Positions 8,042 to 16,481 of a DNA stretch of 64,000 nucleotides are shown here, in pieces (position 1 is the stretch's first letter; the number at the start of each line of letters is the position of its first letter). Under the pieces are notes generated by a model. The model was given only the letters and a program-made list of their open reading frames with translations, had not been told where the DNA came from and made no database searches. The translations under genes and the position numbers were made by a program. Source of the DNA: Ruminococcus sp. (GTDB lineage: Bacteria > Bacillota > Clostridia > Oscillospirales > Acutalibacteraceae); contig JAFQQF010000020.1 of the NCBI GenBank assembly GCA_017411385.1, positions 1 to 64,000 of the forward strand. Direction: 5' to 3'.

Positions 8042-9691
8042 TTATTTTTTGGTAAGATGAAGTTTTCTGAGTATCTTTGTAATTTTCTCTTTATCCATAA
8101 TCTCAGTAAGAGCACCAAGCTTGTAGGAAAGGAAAAGATAAACCGCACCGCCTGCAAGAGCATAAATCGCAAGCTGAACCAAGAGAAGAAGTCCTCTTGT
8201 ATCTGTCACCTTCCAGAAATACTTTATAACAAGCACCACGGCTGTCATTGCACAAGTGGGAATAATGGTGCGCAAGAAAGTAACAACAGAAGGCATATAA
8301 TTCAGTTTAAAGCTTCGGTACAAGCTTATAAGTAAAATCGCAAGGGTTACTACCTGACCGACAATACTTGCTGCAGTTGCACCCAAGTAAGCAGGAATAC
8401 CCATATAATCGAATAGATATATTAAAGGAAGGTCAAGGCAGGTATTAATAACTATACCGATGATTGTGGCAATAATAACAGGTCTGCCTTTGCCAATACT
8501 CTGCATTGCCATACTGACAACAGAAACCACACTGCCAAAAACATTCAGAACAATTGCAAGAGCAAGGATGTTTCCGCCATACTCACTCTGTCCGTAGAAA
8601 AGTCTGTATACAGGCTCAGAGAGAATTACGACACCTGTTGCAAGAGGAATTGACACAACAATAATTGCACCTATTCCCTGATTGAGCTTCAGGTTGACTT
8701 CTTTCATTTTGCCCTGAGCAAAGCTTTCCGCCATATGAGGCGCAATACTGTTTGTGAGTCCCATAGCAAGTGCTACAACAATCATACAGATTTTGGGAAT
8801 CCAAGTAGATGCGATGCTTGAAATCATTTGGGTGTCAACATCAGAAAAACCTGTATTTTTCAAGCCTATAAGCAGAAGCTTCATATCTACAATATTATAG
8901 ATGCTTGCAGACACAGATACAATAACAATAGTAAAGCAATAAGTAAACAGTTTTTTGAGTACATTCTTTGTGGAATCGGGAATTTCTTCCGCATCCTCAG
9001 CCTTGAATTCAAAGAGCTCTTTGCTTTGTCTGCGTTTAACAGTAATATAAATGAGTGCTGCCGCGGCACCCATAAAAGCACCAAAGAGAGCTACACAAAC
9101 ACCTGCTGCTGTACTCCACTTGAAAACATAAATAACAAGGTAGGAACCAAGAAGCACAAAAGCAATCCTGACAAACTGCTCTATAACTTGACTGGTTGAA
9201 GAAGGGGCAATGCATTTATGCCCCTGCAAATAACCCCTGCGCATACTGAGAAATGGTACAATCAACAAGCAATAGGAAATTGCCCTGACAGCCATTGCGA
9301 TTTCAGGAACAGTAACGCCCTCGGTCATATCGGAAATAAAATATTTACCGATAAGGTTTGCAAAAATCTGCAGAATAAGAAATGCTGCCACAGAAAGAAC
9401 AACTACAACCCTCAGTCCAAGCTTATAAGCCTTTTCCTTTGAGCGAAGCATTCCCTTTGAGGCATATTCGCTGATAAGAATACTTATTGCCACAGGAATA
9501 CCCGAGGTTGAAACATCAAGAAAGAGAACATAAATATTATAAGCAAATGAATAGATAATACTTCCTCTTTCACCAATGATGCTATAGAAAGGAATGCTGT
9601 AAACAGCACCCAAAAGCTTTGTGATGATAATGGCAATATAAGCAATAACGGCACCCTCGATAAAGCCGTTCTTTTTTACTTTACCACCCAT
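8042..9691 (-). CDS. MOP-superfamily polysaccharide/lipid II flippase (MurJ/SpoVB-like)
   Basis: Integral membrane protein of 549 residues with about 14 hydrophobic helices. Its N-terminus (GAVIAYIAIIITKLLGAVYSI) and VPFLSMRRGYLQG segment are typical of the SpoVB/MurJ2 branch of the MVF/MATE-like exporters that flip undecaprenyl-linked glycans. A TTG-type upstream start would add 14 residues, but ATG at 9691 carries a strong GGGAGG site. It heads an operon with murT and gatD, favouring a peptidoglycan-precursor role over a capsule role. Whether it is the main lipid II flippase or a sporulation paralogue cannot be decided. Confidence 0.85.
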   Translation of the reverse strand: MGGKVKKNGFIEGAVIAYIAIIITKLLGAVYSIPFYSIIGERGSIIYSFAYNIYVLFLDVSTSGIPVAISILISEYASKGMLRSKEKAYKLGLRVVVVLSVAAFLILQIFANLIGKYFISDMTEGVTVPEIAMAVRAISYCLLIVPFLSMRRGYLQGHKCIAPSSTSQVIEQFVRIAFVLLGSYLVIYVFKWSTAAGVCVALFGAFMGAAAALIYITVKRRQSKELFEFKAEDAEEIPDSTKNVLKKLFTYCFTIVIVSVSASIYNIVDMKLLLIGLKNTGFSDVDTQMISSIASTWIPKICMIVVALAMGLTNSIAPHMAESFAQGKMKEVNLKLNQGIGAIIVVSIPLATGVVILSEPVYRLFYGQSEYGGNILALAIVLNVFGSVVSVVSMAMQSIGKGRPVIIATIIGIVINTCLDLPLIYLFDYMGIPAYLGATAASIVGQVVTLAILLISLYRSFKLNYMPSVVTFLRTIIPTCAMTAVVLVIKYFWKVTDTRGLLLLVQLAIYALAGGAVYLFLSYKLGALTEIMDKEKITKILRKLHLTKK

Positions 9692-9818
9692 ATAATACCT
9701 CCCGTCAAATAAGAACATAGCTACACGAGTCATAAAATAATAATATATTATACCACACTAAAATACTTATTTCAACTAAAAGAAAAGAGCGAAAACAACA
9801 AGAAAAGCTATATCTTTC

Positions 9819-9847
9819 TTGACAAAACCGCAGGGATATTATAAAAT
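9819..9847 (+). promoter_or_regulatory. Promoter of the tRNA-Arg repeat region
   Basis: TTGACA at 9819-9824, 17-bp spacer, TAAAAT at 9842-9847. The same -35/-10 pair with identical spacing precedes the tRNA-Ser genes. Transcription from here would start just before the first tRNA-derived repeat, about 350 bp upstream of the mature tRNA-Arg. Confidence 0.75.
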
Positions 9848-9871
9848 ATTTCCTACATCATATATAGATAT

Positions 9872-10198
9872 GCCCCTTAGTTAAATGGATATAAGAACCC
9901 GACCCATTAGCAAAATCAAAGATTTTGAATTGGTGCCCCGGAACCTTGATACTTCGCTTTGATCGTATTAATAAACCCCTCTTTAGGAGGTAGGTTTTCG
10001 ATACATTGTAACTTCAATACTAAATATAGCCTACGCCCCCTTAGTTAAATGGATATAAGAACCCGACCCATTAGCAAAATCAAAGATTTTGAATGGGTGC
10101 CCCGGAACCTTGATACTTCGCTTCGCTCGTATTAATAAACCCCTCTTTAGGAGGTAGGTTTTCGATACATTGTAACTTCAATACTAAATATAGCCTAC
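9872..10198 (+). repeat. Two tandem ~164-bp repeats derived in part from tRNA-Arg
   Basis: Unit 1 is 9872-10034 (163 bp), unit 2 is 10035-10198 (164 bp), and the tRNA starts exactly where a third unit would. Each unit opens with the tRNA 5' half (GCCCCCTTAGTTAAATGGAT plus ATAA; unit 1 lacks one C), then departs. Next comes a two-part hairpin (ACCCATT...AATGGGT enclosing CAAAATC-AAA-GATTTTG; unit 1 has one mismatch), a GGGTGCC resembling the tRNA 3' end, a TTCGCTTCGCTC stretch, and an anticodon-arm-like AAACCCCTCTTTAGGAGG. The units are close to identical with few changes. They share the promoter with the tRNA. No open frame is evident, and no function is known to me. Confidence 0.8.
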
Positions 10199-10273
10199 GC
10201 CCCCTTAGTTAAATGGATATAATAAACCCCTCCTAAGGGTTAGTTGTGAGTTCGATTCTCGCAGGGGGTGCCA
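10199..10273 (+). tRNA. tRNA-Arg(CCU)
   Basis: 75 nt including encoded CCA. The acceptor GCCCCCT pairs with AGGGGGT (one G-U). The D-stem is GTTA/TAAT, the anticodon arm AACCC-CTCCTAA-GGGTT gives anticodon CCU, and the T-arm is GTGAG-TTCGATT-CTCGC. The sequence is complete and foldable. It reads codon AGG. The preceding two tandem repeats contain its 5' half. Confidence 0.93.
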
Positions 10274-10275
10274 AG

Positions 10276-10315
10276 AAAAAAGTCACTTTTGTCTACCAAC
10301 AAAGGTGACTTTTTT
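10276..10315 (+). terminator. Terminator after tRNA-Arg
   Basis: Stem AAAGTCACTTTTGT with its partner ACAAAGGTGACTTT around a 6-nt loop, followed by a T-run, 2 nt after the CCA end. Confidence 0.85.
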
Positions 10316-10470
10316 CAATGATATACGGTCCCTGTTTGAACGGATGATATACGCTTCGCGTATGAAGAACATATGTTATATCGTTCTTACTTAGCGTATA
10401 TATCCCTGCCGATAGACAAATATCATCACCATTAGTTAATTACTTTAGAAATGATTATATATAAAACTAC
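10316..10470. other. Non-coding stretch with nested imperfect inverted repeats
   Basis: GATATACGC at 10346-10354 can pair with GCGTATATATC at 10394-10404, enclosing GAAGAAC with GTTCTTAC. A small TACGC-TTC-GCGTA hairpin lies at 10350-10362. TGATATACG also occurs twice as a direct repeat. The CGCTTCGCG core recalls the TTCGCTTCGCTC stretch in the neighbouring tRNA-derived repeats. No open frame or known RNA family is recognised; it could be a decayed repetitive element. Confidence 0.35.
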
Positions 10471-10508
10471 AAAACTCCCCTTACAATTAATATAGTAAGG
10501 GGAGTTTT
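10471..10508. terminator. Terminator of ygiQ-like gene (bidirectional)
   Basis: Perfect 14-bp stem AAAACTCCCCTTAC/GTAAGGGGAGTTTT with a 10-nt loop. A and T ends suit both strands; on the minus strand it lies 16 bp after the radical SAM gene. Confidence 0.85.
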
Positions 10509-10523
10509 AGTTGAAGAAGCAGT

Positions 10524-12422
10524 TTATCTTCTTTTTTTCTTAACAGAGCCGTGTTTGTGATTTACAACTCTTTTTGTATTGTTGTGCTTACCTTTTTGGT
10601 TTAGCTTATTTGCAGGTTTTTCTGCAGATAAAGGAGTCACCAAGCAATTCTTGCCTGTACCGATTAGGTCGTGTCTGCCTGCCTTACGCAGAGCATCATG
10701 AACAATCCTGTGATTTTCAGGCTTGTAGTACTGCAAAAGTGCTCTCTGCTCCGCTTTTTCGCGAGGAGTGCGGGGCACATAGACTTCTTCCATTGTATAT
10801 GGGTCAAGTCCTGTGTAGAACATACAGGTAGAAACAGTACCTGGTGTGGGATAAAAATCCTGCACCTGCTCGGGGTGCAGTCCTTCCTTTTTGAGGAATT
10901 TGGCAAGCTCGATAGCATCGTTCAAGGTACTGCCCGGGTGTGAAGACATAAGGTAAGGCACAAGATACTGCTTTTTGCCAAGACTTTCTGTCAGCTCATA
11001 AAAACGCTTTTTGAAGCGGTTGTATACAGACACAGGAGGCTTACCCATACGATTTAATACATTCTCGGAGCAATGCTCGGGAGCTACCTTGAGCTGTCCG
11101 CTTACATGATGCTCCACAAGCTCTTTGAAAAAGGTTTCGTCATCGTCTGCAATAAGATAGTCAAAACGAATTCCCGAACGGATAAACACCTTTTTCACCT
11201 TTGGAAGGCTTCGAAGTTTACGAAGTAGCGAAAGATAATCACTGTGATCCACCTTTACAGCTGGACACATTGTGGGTGCTAAGCACTTTTTATCGGGACA
11301 AAGTCCGCGTTTGAGCTGAACATCGCAGGATGTTCCTCTGAAGTTTGCAGTAGGTCCTCCTACATCGTGGATATAGCCTTTAAAATCGGGCATTTCTGTT
11401 ATAATCCTTGCTTCTTCGATTACGGACTCGTGACTTCTTGAGCTGATTTGTCTGCCCTGATGATAAGCTAAGGAGCAGAAATTACAGGCACCGTAACAGC
11501 CTCGATTATGAATAATTGAAAACTTAACCTCTTCAATACCGGGTACTCCGCCCAAGGCTTCATACGACGGATGATATGTTCTCATAAAAGGCAATGCATA
11601 AACCTCGTCCATTTCCTCGCTTGTCAATGAAGGCATGGGCGGATTTTGGATTACAATTTTATCCCCGTGACGCTGGATAACCATACCGCCTCTGATTGCA
11701 TCGTGTTCCTGCTGTTGGATACGGCAGGATTTCGCATAATTGCGTTTACCTTTTTCGGAAGGCTCAGATACCGCATCAAAGGAAGGACACTCTTTAACGG
11801 GACCGGGGGTGTAGTCATGGGTTTTCACAGCATAGCAGGTACCGCGAATGTCGGTGAGTGTTTTTGCATTCTCCCCTGCACTCAAGCGGTCGGCTATCTC
11901 TACGATGTGCTTTTCGCCCATTCCGTACATAAGCAGGTCGGCTTCTGCATCAATGAGGATTGAAGGCCGAACCTTATCGTCCCAGTAATCGTAATGAGCA
12001 AAGCGTCTAAGGGATGCTTCAAGTCCTCCTATGGCTATAAACACGTCACCGAAAATACGGCGGATATTTCTTGAGTAAACAATGGTGGCTCGGTCAGGCC
12101 GTGCACCTGCTTTTCCTCCTGCTGTGTAGGCGTCGTCAGACCTTGGCTTTTTAGCAGCAGTATAATGTGCAACCATAGAGTCAATATTACCGCCGTTTAC
12201 AAGAAAACCAAGACGTGGAACTCCGAAGCGATTATAGTCAGCATCAGACCTTGGCTGAGGCAGAATACAGACCTTGTAGCCTTTGCTTTCAAGAACACGG
12301 GAAATTATAGCCGTGCCGAAGGATGGATGGTCAACATAAGAGTCACCTGTAACCAAAACAAAGTCAGGTATATCCCATCCGCGCTCTTGCATTTCTTTTT
12401 TTGTAATAGGTAAAAAGGGCAT
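10524..12422 (-). CDS. YgiQ family radical SAM protein
   Basis: Protein of 632 residues. It shows the YgiQ N-terminus (MPFLPITKKEMQERGWD, then DFVLVTGDSYVDHPSFG), the KRRRF-type central part, and a radical SAM cluster motif GCYGACNFCS (CxxxCxxC) near residue 310. A conserved C-terminal region PEHCSENVLNRMGKP follows. A lysine/arginine-rich tail ends the protein. The family's reaction is unknown. A GTG three codons upstream overlaps the SD; ATG at 12422 with GAGGTGG is preferred. It is a single-gene unit, divergent from ddh across a 200-bp AT-rich gap. Confidence 0.92.
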   Translation of the reverse strand: MPFLPITKKEMQERGWDIPDFVLVTGDSYVDHPSFGTAIISRVLESKGYKVCILPQPRSDADYNRFGVPRLGFLVNGGNIDSMVAHYTAAKKPRSDDAYTAGGKAGARPDRATIVYSRNIRRIFGDVFIAIGGLEASLRRFAHYDYWDDKVRPSILIDAEADLLMYGMGEKHIVEIADRLSAGENAKTLTDIRGTCYAVKTHDYTPGPVKECPSFDAVSEPSEKGKRNYAKSCRIQQQEHDAIRGGMVIQRHGDKIVIQNPPMPSLTSEEMDEVYALPFMRTYHPSYEALGGVPGIEEVKFSIIHNRGCYGACNFCSLAYHQGRQISSRSHESVIEEARIITEMPDFKGYIHDVGGPTANFRGTSCDVQLKRGLCPDKKCLAPTMCPAVKVDHSDYLSLLRKLRSLPKVKKVFIRSGIRFDYLIADDDETFFKELVEHHVSGQLKVAPEHCSENVLNRMGKPPVSVYNRFKKRFYELTESLGKKQYLVPYLMSSHPGSTLNDAIELAKFLKKEGLHPEQVQDFYPTPGTVSTCMFYTGLDPYTMEEVYVPRTPREKAEQRALLQYYKPENHRIVHDALRKAGRHDLIGTGKNCLVTPLSAEKPANKLNQKGKHNNTKRVVNHKHGSVKKKRR

Positions 12423-12624
12423 ACAAGCCACCTCACATTAAAATCAAATATACTATATCATACTTTGATGATAAGTGCAAACAGCATATTTATGTAAAAA
12501 CAACATAAAATATTCATTTATTTTTCTGCTTTTTATTTTTTAGCTATTTACAAAACCTTATATTTTGAGTTAAAATAATTGTATGTTTTATAAACATAAG
12601 TCAAAATTGGAAGGTTTGATAATT

Positions 12625-13611
12625 ATGAAAATCAGAATAGGTATATTCGGATACGGAAACCTTGGCAGAGGTATTGAGAATGCAATCCGCCAAAATCCTG
12701 ATATGGAGCTTGTTGCTGTTTTTACACGCCGTGACCCCAAAACACTCACAATCGGTTCACCTGATGTAACGGTTGCAAGTGCCTGTGATGTTGGCGACTA
12801 TAAAGATAAAATAGATGTTATGATTCTATGCGGCGGCTCTGCAACCGACCTGCCTCAGCAGACACCAGAGCTTGCTAAAATGTTCACGGTTGTGGACTCC
12901 TTTGATACCCACGCAAGAATCCCTGAGCATTTCGAAAATGTTAACAAAGCCGCTAAGGAAGGCGGAAACGTTGCAATGATTTCTGTAGGCTGGGACCCCG
13001 GTATGTTCTCGCTTAACAGACTTTATGCAAGTGCTGTTCTTCCTGAGGGTAAGGACTATACCTTCTGGGGCAAGGGTGTAAGTCAAGGTCACTCCGATGC
13101 AATCAGAAGAATTGAGGGTGTTCTGGATGCGAAGCAGTACACAATACCTGTGGATAAAGCTCTGGAAGCTGTAAGAAGCGGTATTGCCCCTGAGCTTTCA
13201 ACCAGAGAAAAGCACACAAGAGAGTGCTTTGTGGTTGCAGAAGACGGTGCTGACAAGGCTCGTATTGAAAAAGAAATCAAAGAAATGCCCAACTACTTTG
13301 CTGATTACGACACCACAGTTCATTTTATTTCAATGGATGAATTAAAGCGTAACCACTCAGGCATCCCCCACGGTGGCTTTGTTATCCGCACAGGAAAAAC
13401 CGGTGCAAATAGTGAGCATAATCACGTAATTGAGTACAGCTTAAAGCTTGACTCAAACCCTGAGTTTACAGCTTCTGTTATTGTAGCCTTTGCACGTGCG
13501 GCATACAGACTGACAAACAATGGCGAAACAGGCTGTAAGACTGTGTTTGACATTCCCCCTGCCCTGCTCAGTATGAAGAGTGCAGAAGAATTGAGAAAAG
13601 AAATGCTTTGA
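12625..13611 (+). CDS. ddh: meso-Diaminopimelate D-dehydrogenase
   Basis: 328-residue NADP-dependent enzyme that makes meso-DAP from tetrahydrodipicolinate in one step, feeding both lysine synthesis and peptidoglycan. Visible are the dinucleotide loop GIFGYGNLGRGIE, LCGGSATDLPQQTPE, FDTHARIPEH, the substrate-binding VGWDPGMFSLNRL and GKGVSQGHSDAIRR, and HNHVIEYSLKLD. The reading frame extends 14 codons upstream, but ATG at 12625 has GGAAGG at a proper distance. It is monocistronic with its own terminator. Its presence suggests DAP-type peptidoglycan. Confidence 0.95.
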   Translation: MKIRIGIFGYGNLGRGIENAIRQNPDMELVAVFTRRDPKTLTIGSPDVTVASACDVGDYKDKIDVMILCGGSATDLPQQTPELAKMFTVVDSFDTHARIPEHFENVNKAAKEGGNVAMISVGWDPGMFSLNRLYASAVLPEGKDYTFWGKGVSQGHSDAIRRIEGVLDAKQYTIPVDKALEAVRSGIAPELSTREKHTRECFVVAEDGADKARIEKEIKEMPNYFADYDTTVHFISMDELKRNHSGIPHGGFVIRTGKTGANSEHNHVIEYSLKLDSNPEFTASVIVAFARAAYRLTNNGETGCKTVFDIPPALLSMKSAEELRKEML

Positions 13612-13620
13612 TATCAAACA

Positions 13621-13652
13621 AAAGGATTTGCTGTTTTTTCAGCAAATCCTTT
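13621..13652 (+). terminator. Terminator of ddh
   Basis: 13-bp stem AAAGGATTTGCTG/CAGCAAATCCTTT with a T6 loop, directly after the stop. Confidence 0.85.
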
Positions 13653-13710
13653 ATTGTTTTATCGTTAAAATCTTTATATTATAAAAGCTTTAATTTATCG
13701 TTTATTTCTC

Positions 13711-13739
13711 TTGACAAGAGGTAACCGTTGTGTTAAAAT
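13711..13739 (+). promoter_or_regulatory. Promoter of tRNA-Ser pair
   Basis: TTGACA at 13711-13716, 17-bp spacer, TAAAAT at 13734-13739; tRNA begins 16 bp later. Confidence 0.75.
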
Positions 13740-13755
13740 ATCTTTTGTCTGATAC

Positions 13756-13844
13756 GGAGAGGTGTCCGAGCGGTTTAAGGAGCTAGTCTTGAAAACTAGT
13801 GATACCGAAAGGTACCAAGGGTTCGAATCCCTTCCTCTCCGCCA
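13756..13844 (+). tRNA. tRNA-Ser(UGA)
   Basis: 89 nt with encoded CCA. The acceptor GGAGAGG pairs with CCTCTCC. The anticodon arm CTAGT-CTTGAAA-ACTAG gives UGA. A long variable arm (ATACCGAAAGGTA) marks the class II serine tRNA, and the T-loop is GTTCGAAT. Confidence 0.95.
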
Positions 13845-13885
13845 ATTTTATCAATTATATATTTTTATATAGTTCACCATTGCAC

Positions 13886-13975
13886 GGAGGATTACTCAAG
13901 TGGTGAAGAGGCTCCCCTGCTAAGGGAGTAGGTCGGGTAACCGGCGCGAGAGTTCGAATCTCTTGTCCTCCGCCA
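13886..13975 (+). tRNA. tRNA-Ser(GCU)
   Basis: 90 nt with encoded CCA. The acceptor GGAGGAT pairs with GTCCTCC. The anticodon arm CTCCC-CTGCTAA-GGGAG gives GCU. It has a long variable arm and T-loop GTTCGAAT, and is co-transcribed with the preceding tRNA-Ser(UGA) 41 bp upstream. Confidence 0.95.
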
Positions 13976-14009
13976 GCAAAACACCAAGTCAAAAGACTTG
14001 GTGTTTTGC
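13976..14009 (+). terminator. Terminator after tRNA-Ser genes
   Basis: Perfect 15-bp stem GCAAAACACCAAGTC/GACTTGGTGTTTTGC with an AAAA loop and trailing Ts, starting right at the tRNA 3' end. Confidence 0.88.
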
Positions 14010-14055
14010 TTTTATGTCAGTAATAAGCCATCATCATTTTTAAGGAAGTATATAT

Positions 14056-14571
14056 ATGACTAAAATCACAAAAGAAACCTTTGATATTGCATACGACATA
14101 CTTGAAAGCTCTTTTATACCTGCTGAACTCAAAGAGCGTGAGGTATTACTCGAACAATGGGAAAAAGGTGAAGTTGTTATTGAAGGTATTGAATTTGAAA
14201 GCAAGCTTGCAGGGACTATTATTTTATGGGTATTTGATGACTTTATTTTTGCAGAAAACTTTGCAATAAAGGAAGAACACCGAAGCAAAGGCTTAGGAGC
14301 TGAGCTTCTGAATGATATCATTAATACCTATCAGGGCAAAAGAATAATTCTGGAAGTTGAGCCTGCAAAAAATACTGCACAGAAAAGGCGTATTGAGTTT
14401 TATGAGCGGAATGGCTTTACTCTCTCCCCTTTCGGATACATTCAGCCACCTCTTAGAAAAGAGTGTGAGGATGTAGCCTTACAGATAATGCACACAGGTG
14501 ACAGCCTTACAAAAACAGAATTCGAGTGTATCAGAGAAAAGCTCTTTAGAATTGTATATAAAAGTTTGTAA
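14056..14571 (+). CDS. GNAT family N-acetyltransferase
   Basis: 171-residue soluble protein. The GNAT core is recognisable: FAENFAIKEEHRSKGLGAELLNDI (acetyl-CoA-binding R/Q-x-x-G-x-G/A loop as HRSKGLGAEL, around residue 75) and FYERNGFTLSPFGYIQPPLRK at the end, as in yeast-type and clostridial GNATs. The substrate is unknown. It has an AAGGAAG ribosome site and follows the tRNA-Ser terminator as a separate unit. No terminator is obvious before the next promoter. Confidence 0.85.
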   Translation: MTKITKETFDIAYDILESSFIPAELKEREVLLEQWEKGEVVIEGIEFESKLAGTIILWVFDDFIFAENFAIKEEHRSKGLGAELLNDIINTYQGKRIILEVEPAKNTAQKRRIEFYERNGFTLSPFGYIQPPLRKECEDVALQIMHTGDSLTKTEFECIREKLFRIVYKSL

Positions 14572-14700
14572 ATATCGGATAATAATTGGTTACAAAAAGT
14601 TACATTCCTTTATATTGTGCTTTAGCTTGTATATATTGTATAAATTCTCATATTTATTACTATATTTATTGTTTTATTGAAACTTTTATTGCAAAAAGGG

Positions 14701-14823
14701 TTGAAATGAGAGGACCTTCGTGTTATAATGTTTACAAAGTTGTAACTAACTATTGTAATTTTGTAATCATCCAATCTTTTGGTTTTGGGGTTAAACCCCT
14801 TATACGATGGAGGTCCTTGTCAT
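14701..14823 (+). promoter_or_regulatory. Promoter and leader of the NlpC/P60 gene
   Basis: TTGAAA at 14701-14706, 17-bp spacer, TATAAT at 14724-14729. The leader holds three TGTAA(C/T) hexamers (14742-14770) and a GGGGTT-A-AACCCC inverted repeat, then GGAGG before the ATG. TGTAA hexamers recall WalR/YycF sites, but the spacing is 13 and 8 rather than 11 bp, so control by WalR is only a possibility. A further pair in opposite orientation (GTTACA-AAAA-GTTACA) is at 14589-14604. Confidence 0.55.
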
Positions 14824-16362
14824 ATGTTTCGTTTTAAAAAGCTAATATCTTTATGTCTTATATTAATAACAATCGCTACTATGGCGATTGGCTCAAGCTC
14901 TTTGCTGAATGTTTCTGCAGCAGGCACAGGCATCGGTCTTGCCGAACATGCGCTGAATGCTTATTACAGCGGTTGGAGCTATGTTTACGGCGGATGCTCA
15001 GCAGGTGCTGTTGACTGTTCAGGTCTTATATATATGTATTCTGGTGCAGGCAGCAGATTTGATATGATGGGATCTTCCTATGAAACAGGCTCTACATCCT
15101 ATGGTATTCCCAATATTCACGGACTTGGTCTTTACCGTCCCGGTCATGTTGGTGTTTATGTAGGCTCAGGTATGGCTGTTGATGCAAGAGGCGAAGATTA
15201 CGGTGTTTGCTATGAGTCAGCAGGTTCTTTCAACTGGACAAACTGGTTCAAGGTTGCAGGTGTTTCCTACCCCACAGACGGATGGGAATACTTTAACGGA
15301 AGTTACTATTACTATGAAGACGGCGAATACCTGACAGATACATACATTGAGATTGACGGAGTTTCTTACTACCTTGACTATACAGGTGCAAGTTCTTCTA
15401 CCCCCGGTGATACAAGCGGTGTTGTGGATGATTCTTCCTCCTCTTCAAGCTCATCAAGCAACGTAATGCAGTTTGGCGATTACGGCGATAACGTTATTGA
15501 GCTTCAGTTAAGACTCACAGAGCTTGGCTTCTACAATGGTCCTGTAACCGGTTACTTCGGCGAGCAGACCGAGGCAGCTTACATCAGATTCCAGAAAGCC
15601 GCAGGCGTTTATGTTGACGGTATTGCAGGCGAAGGCGACAGAGAGATTCTCTACTCTGACGATGCTCCTACAGGTAACATTGCTGAGGTTGGCACAAGCA
15701 TCGAAGAAACCGATGTTGAAAATGAAGCTGAAACAGAAAATGAAATTGAAACTGAAACAACTACAGAAAGCACAACTTTTGAAACATTCGTAAACGGTTC
15801 ATACAATGATGACGTATACAAGATTCAGACAGAGCTTGCAAACCTTGGCTACTTCACAGAAGAAGCTACAGGCTACTACGGCTCTTTGACAGAATCTGCT
15901 GTAACACAGTTCCAGCTTGACAACGGACTTGAAGCTACCGGTGAGGTTGATGAAATCACCTACACAACTCTCTTCAGCTCTAAAGCTTTGGAAAACTCAG
16001 ATGCTGATAAATCCAGCGAAAAAAATATTGTCCGCAATCCCAATGCTATTATAGCTGAAACAACCACTCCACCTCAGGTTATAGCCAGTGCTCCTGTGAT
16101 TAATAATCAGTTAACCTCCCCTACAGAGGCTACCGAGATTGTGCTTAAATCTGCACAGCTTGCTTCAAAGGCTTTGGAGGGAATTAACGTTGACACACAG
16201 GAAGCTGCAAAAGCTTCTAAGAACAACGGCTCATTCCTTGTTTGGTTCATTGTAATGATTGCTTTTATGTCTGCTGCGTTCTGGATTGTATTCTCAACGG
16301 AGAAGAAAAAGAAAAAAGCAAAATTCGAGAGAATTAAGGCAAGAGCAAACAGAAACTGGTAA
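14824..16362 (+). CDS. Secreted NlpC/P60 peptidoglycan hydrolase with two PG-binding domains and C-terminal anchor
   Basis: 512 residues. A signal peptide (about 1-33, ending NVSAA) precedes an NlpC/P60 catalytic domain at 36-150. That domain carries nucleophile Cys65 in VDCSGLIY and catalytic His108 in RPGHVGVYVG. A wall-binding-like repeat (GWEYFNGSYYYYEDGEYL, ~157-190), a Ser-rich linker and a PG_binding_1 domain follow (GDYGDNVIELQLRLTELGFY, ~218-280). A Glu/Thr-rich linker and a second PG_binding_1 lead to a C-terminal TM helix (FLVWFIVMIAFMSAAFWIVF) with a Lys/Arg-rich tail. The enzyme probably cleaves stem peptides at the cell surface while tethered to the membrane. ATG at 14824 has GGAGG; an upstream in-frame start lies in the leader. 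Confidence 0.9.
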   Translation: MFRFKKLISLCLILITIATMAIGSSSLLNVSAAGTGIGLAEHALNAYYSGWSYVYGGCSAGAVDCSGLIYMYSGAGSRFDMMGSSYETGSTSYGIPNIHGLGLYRPGHVGVYVGSGMAVDARGEDYGVCYESAGSFNWTNWFKVAGVSYPTDGWEYFNGSYYYYEDGEYLTDTYIEIDGVSYYLDYTGASSSTPGDTSGVVDDSSSSSSSSSNVMQFGDYGDNVIELQLRLTELGFYNGPVTGYFGEQTEAAYIRFQKAAGVYVDGIAGEGDREILYSDDAPTGNIAEVGTSIEETDVENEAETENEIETETTTESTTFETFVNGSYNDDVYKIQTELANLGYFTEEATGYYGSLTESAVTQFQLDNGLEATGEVDEITYTTLFSSKALENSDADKSSEKNIVRNPNAIIAETTTPPQVIASAPVINNQLTSPTEATEIVLKSAQLASKALEGINVDTQEAAKASKNNGSFLVWFIVMIAFMSAAFWIVFSTEKKKKKAKFERIKARANRNW

Positions 16363-16372
16363 ACAAAATCAA

Positions 16373-16404
16373 ACCGCTCAGAGAACATCTGAGCGGTCTT
16401 TTTG
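16373..16404 (+). terminator. Terminator of NlpC/P60 gene
   Basis: 10-bp stem ACCGCTCAGA/TCTGAGCGGT, 5-nt loop, then CTTTTTG. Confidence 0.85.
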
Positions 16405-16431
16405 TATCTATAAGAGCTTGTGATATGAAGA

Positions 16432-16460
16432 AATCCGCCATAGCAAAACTATGGCGGATT
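16432..16460 (-). terminator. Probable terminator of mscL
   Basis: Perfect 12-bp stem AATCCGCCATAG/CTATGGCGGATT. On the minus strand only a short T-tract follows, so it may be a weak terminator or mRNA 3' stabiliser. Confidence 0.6.
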
Positions 16461-16481
16461 ATGTACTTTATCAAGTTTTGA

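Noticed and set aside
6634..8172. Longer MurT start at 8172
   Set aside because: The extra 50 codons lie within the flippase gene and have no ribosome site, while ATG at 8022 has one.
9872..10198. Extra complete tRNA-Arg genes in the repeats
   Set aside because: Only the 5' half is kept; anticodon, T-arm and acceptor 3' strand cannot be formed properly.
14742..14770. WalR (YycF) box
   Set aside because: Hexamers match, but the periodicity is not the 11 bp needed; kept only as a lower-interest note.
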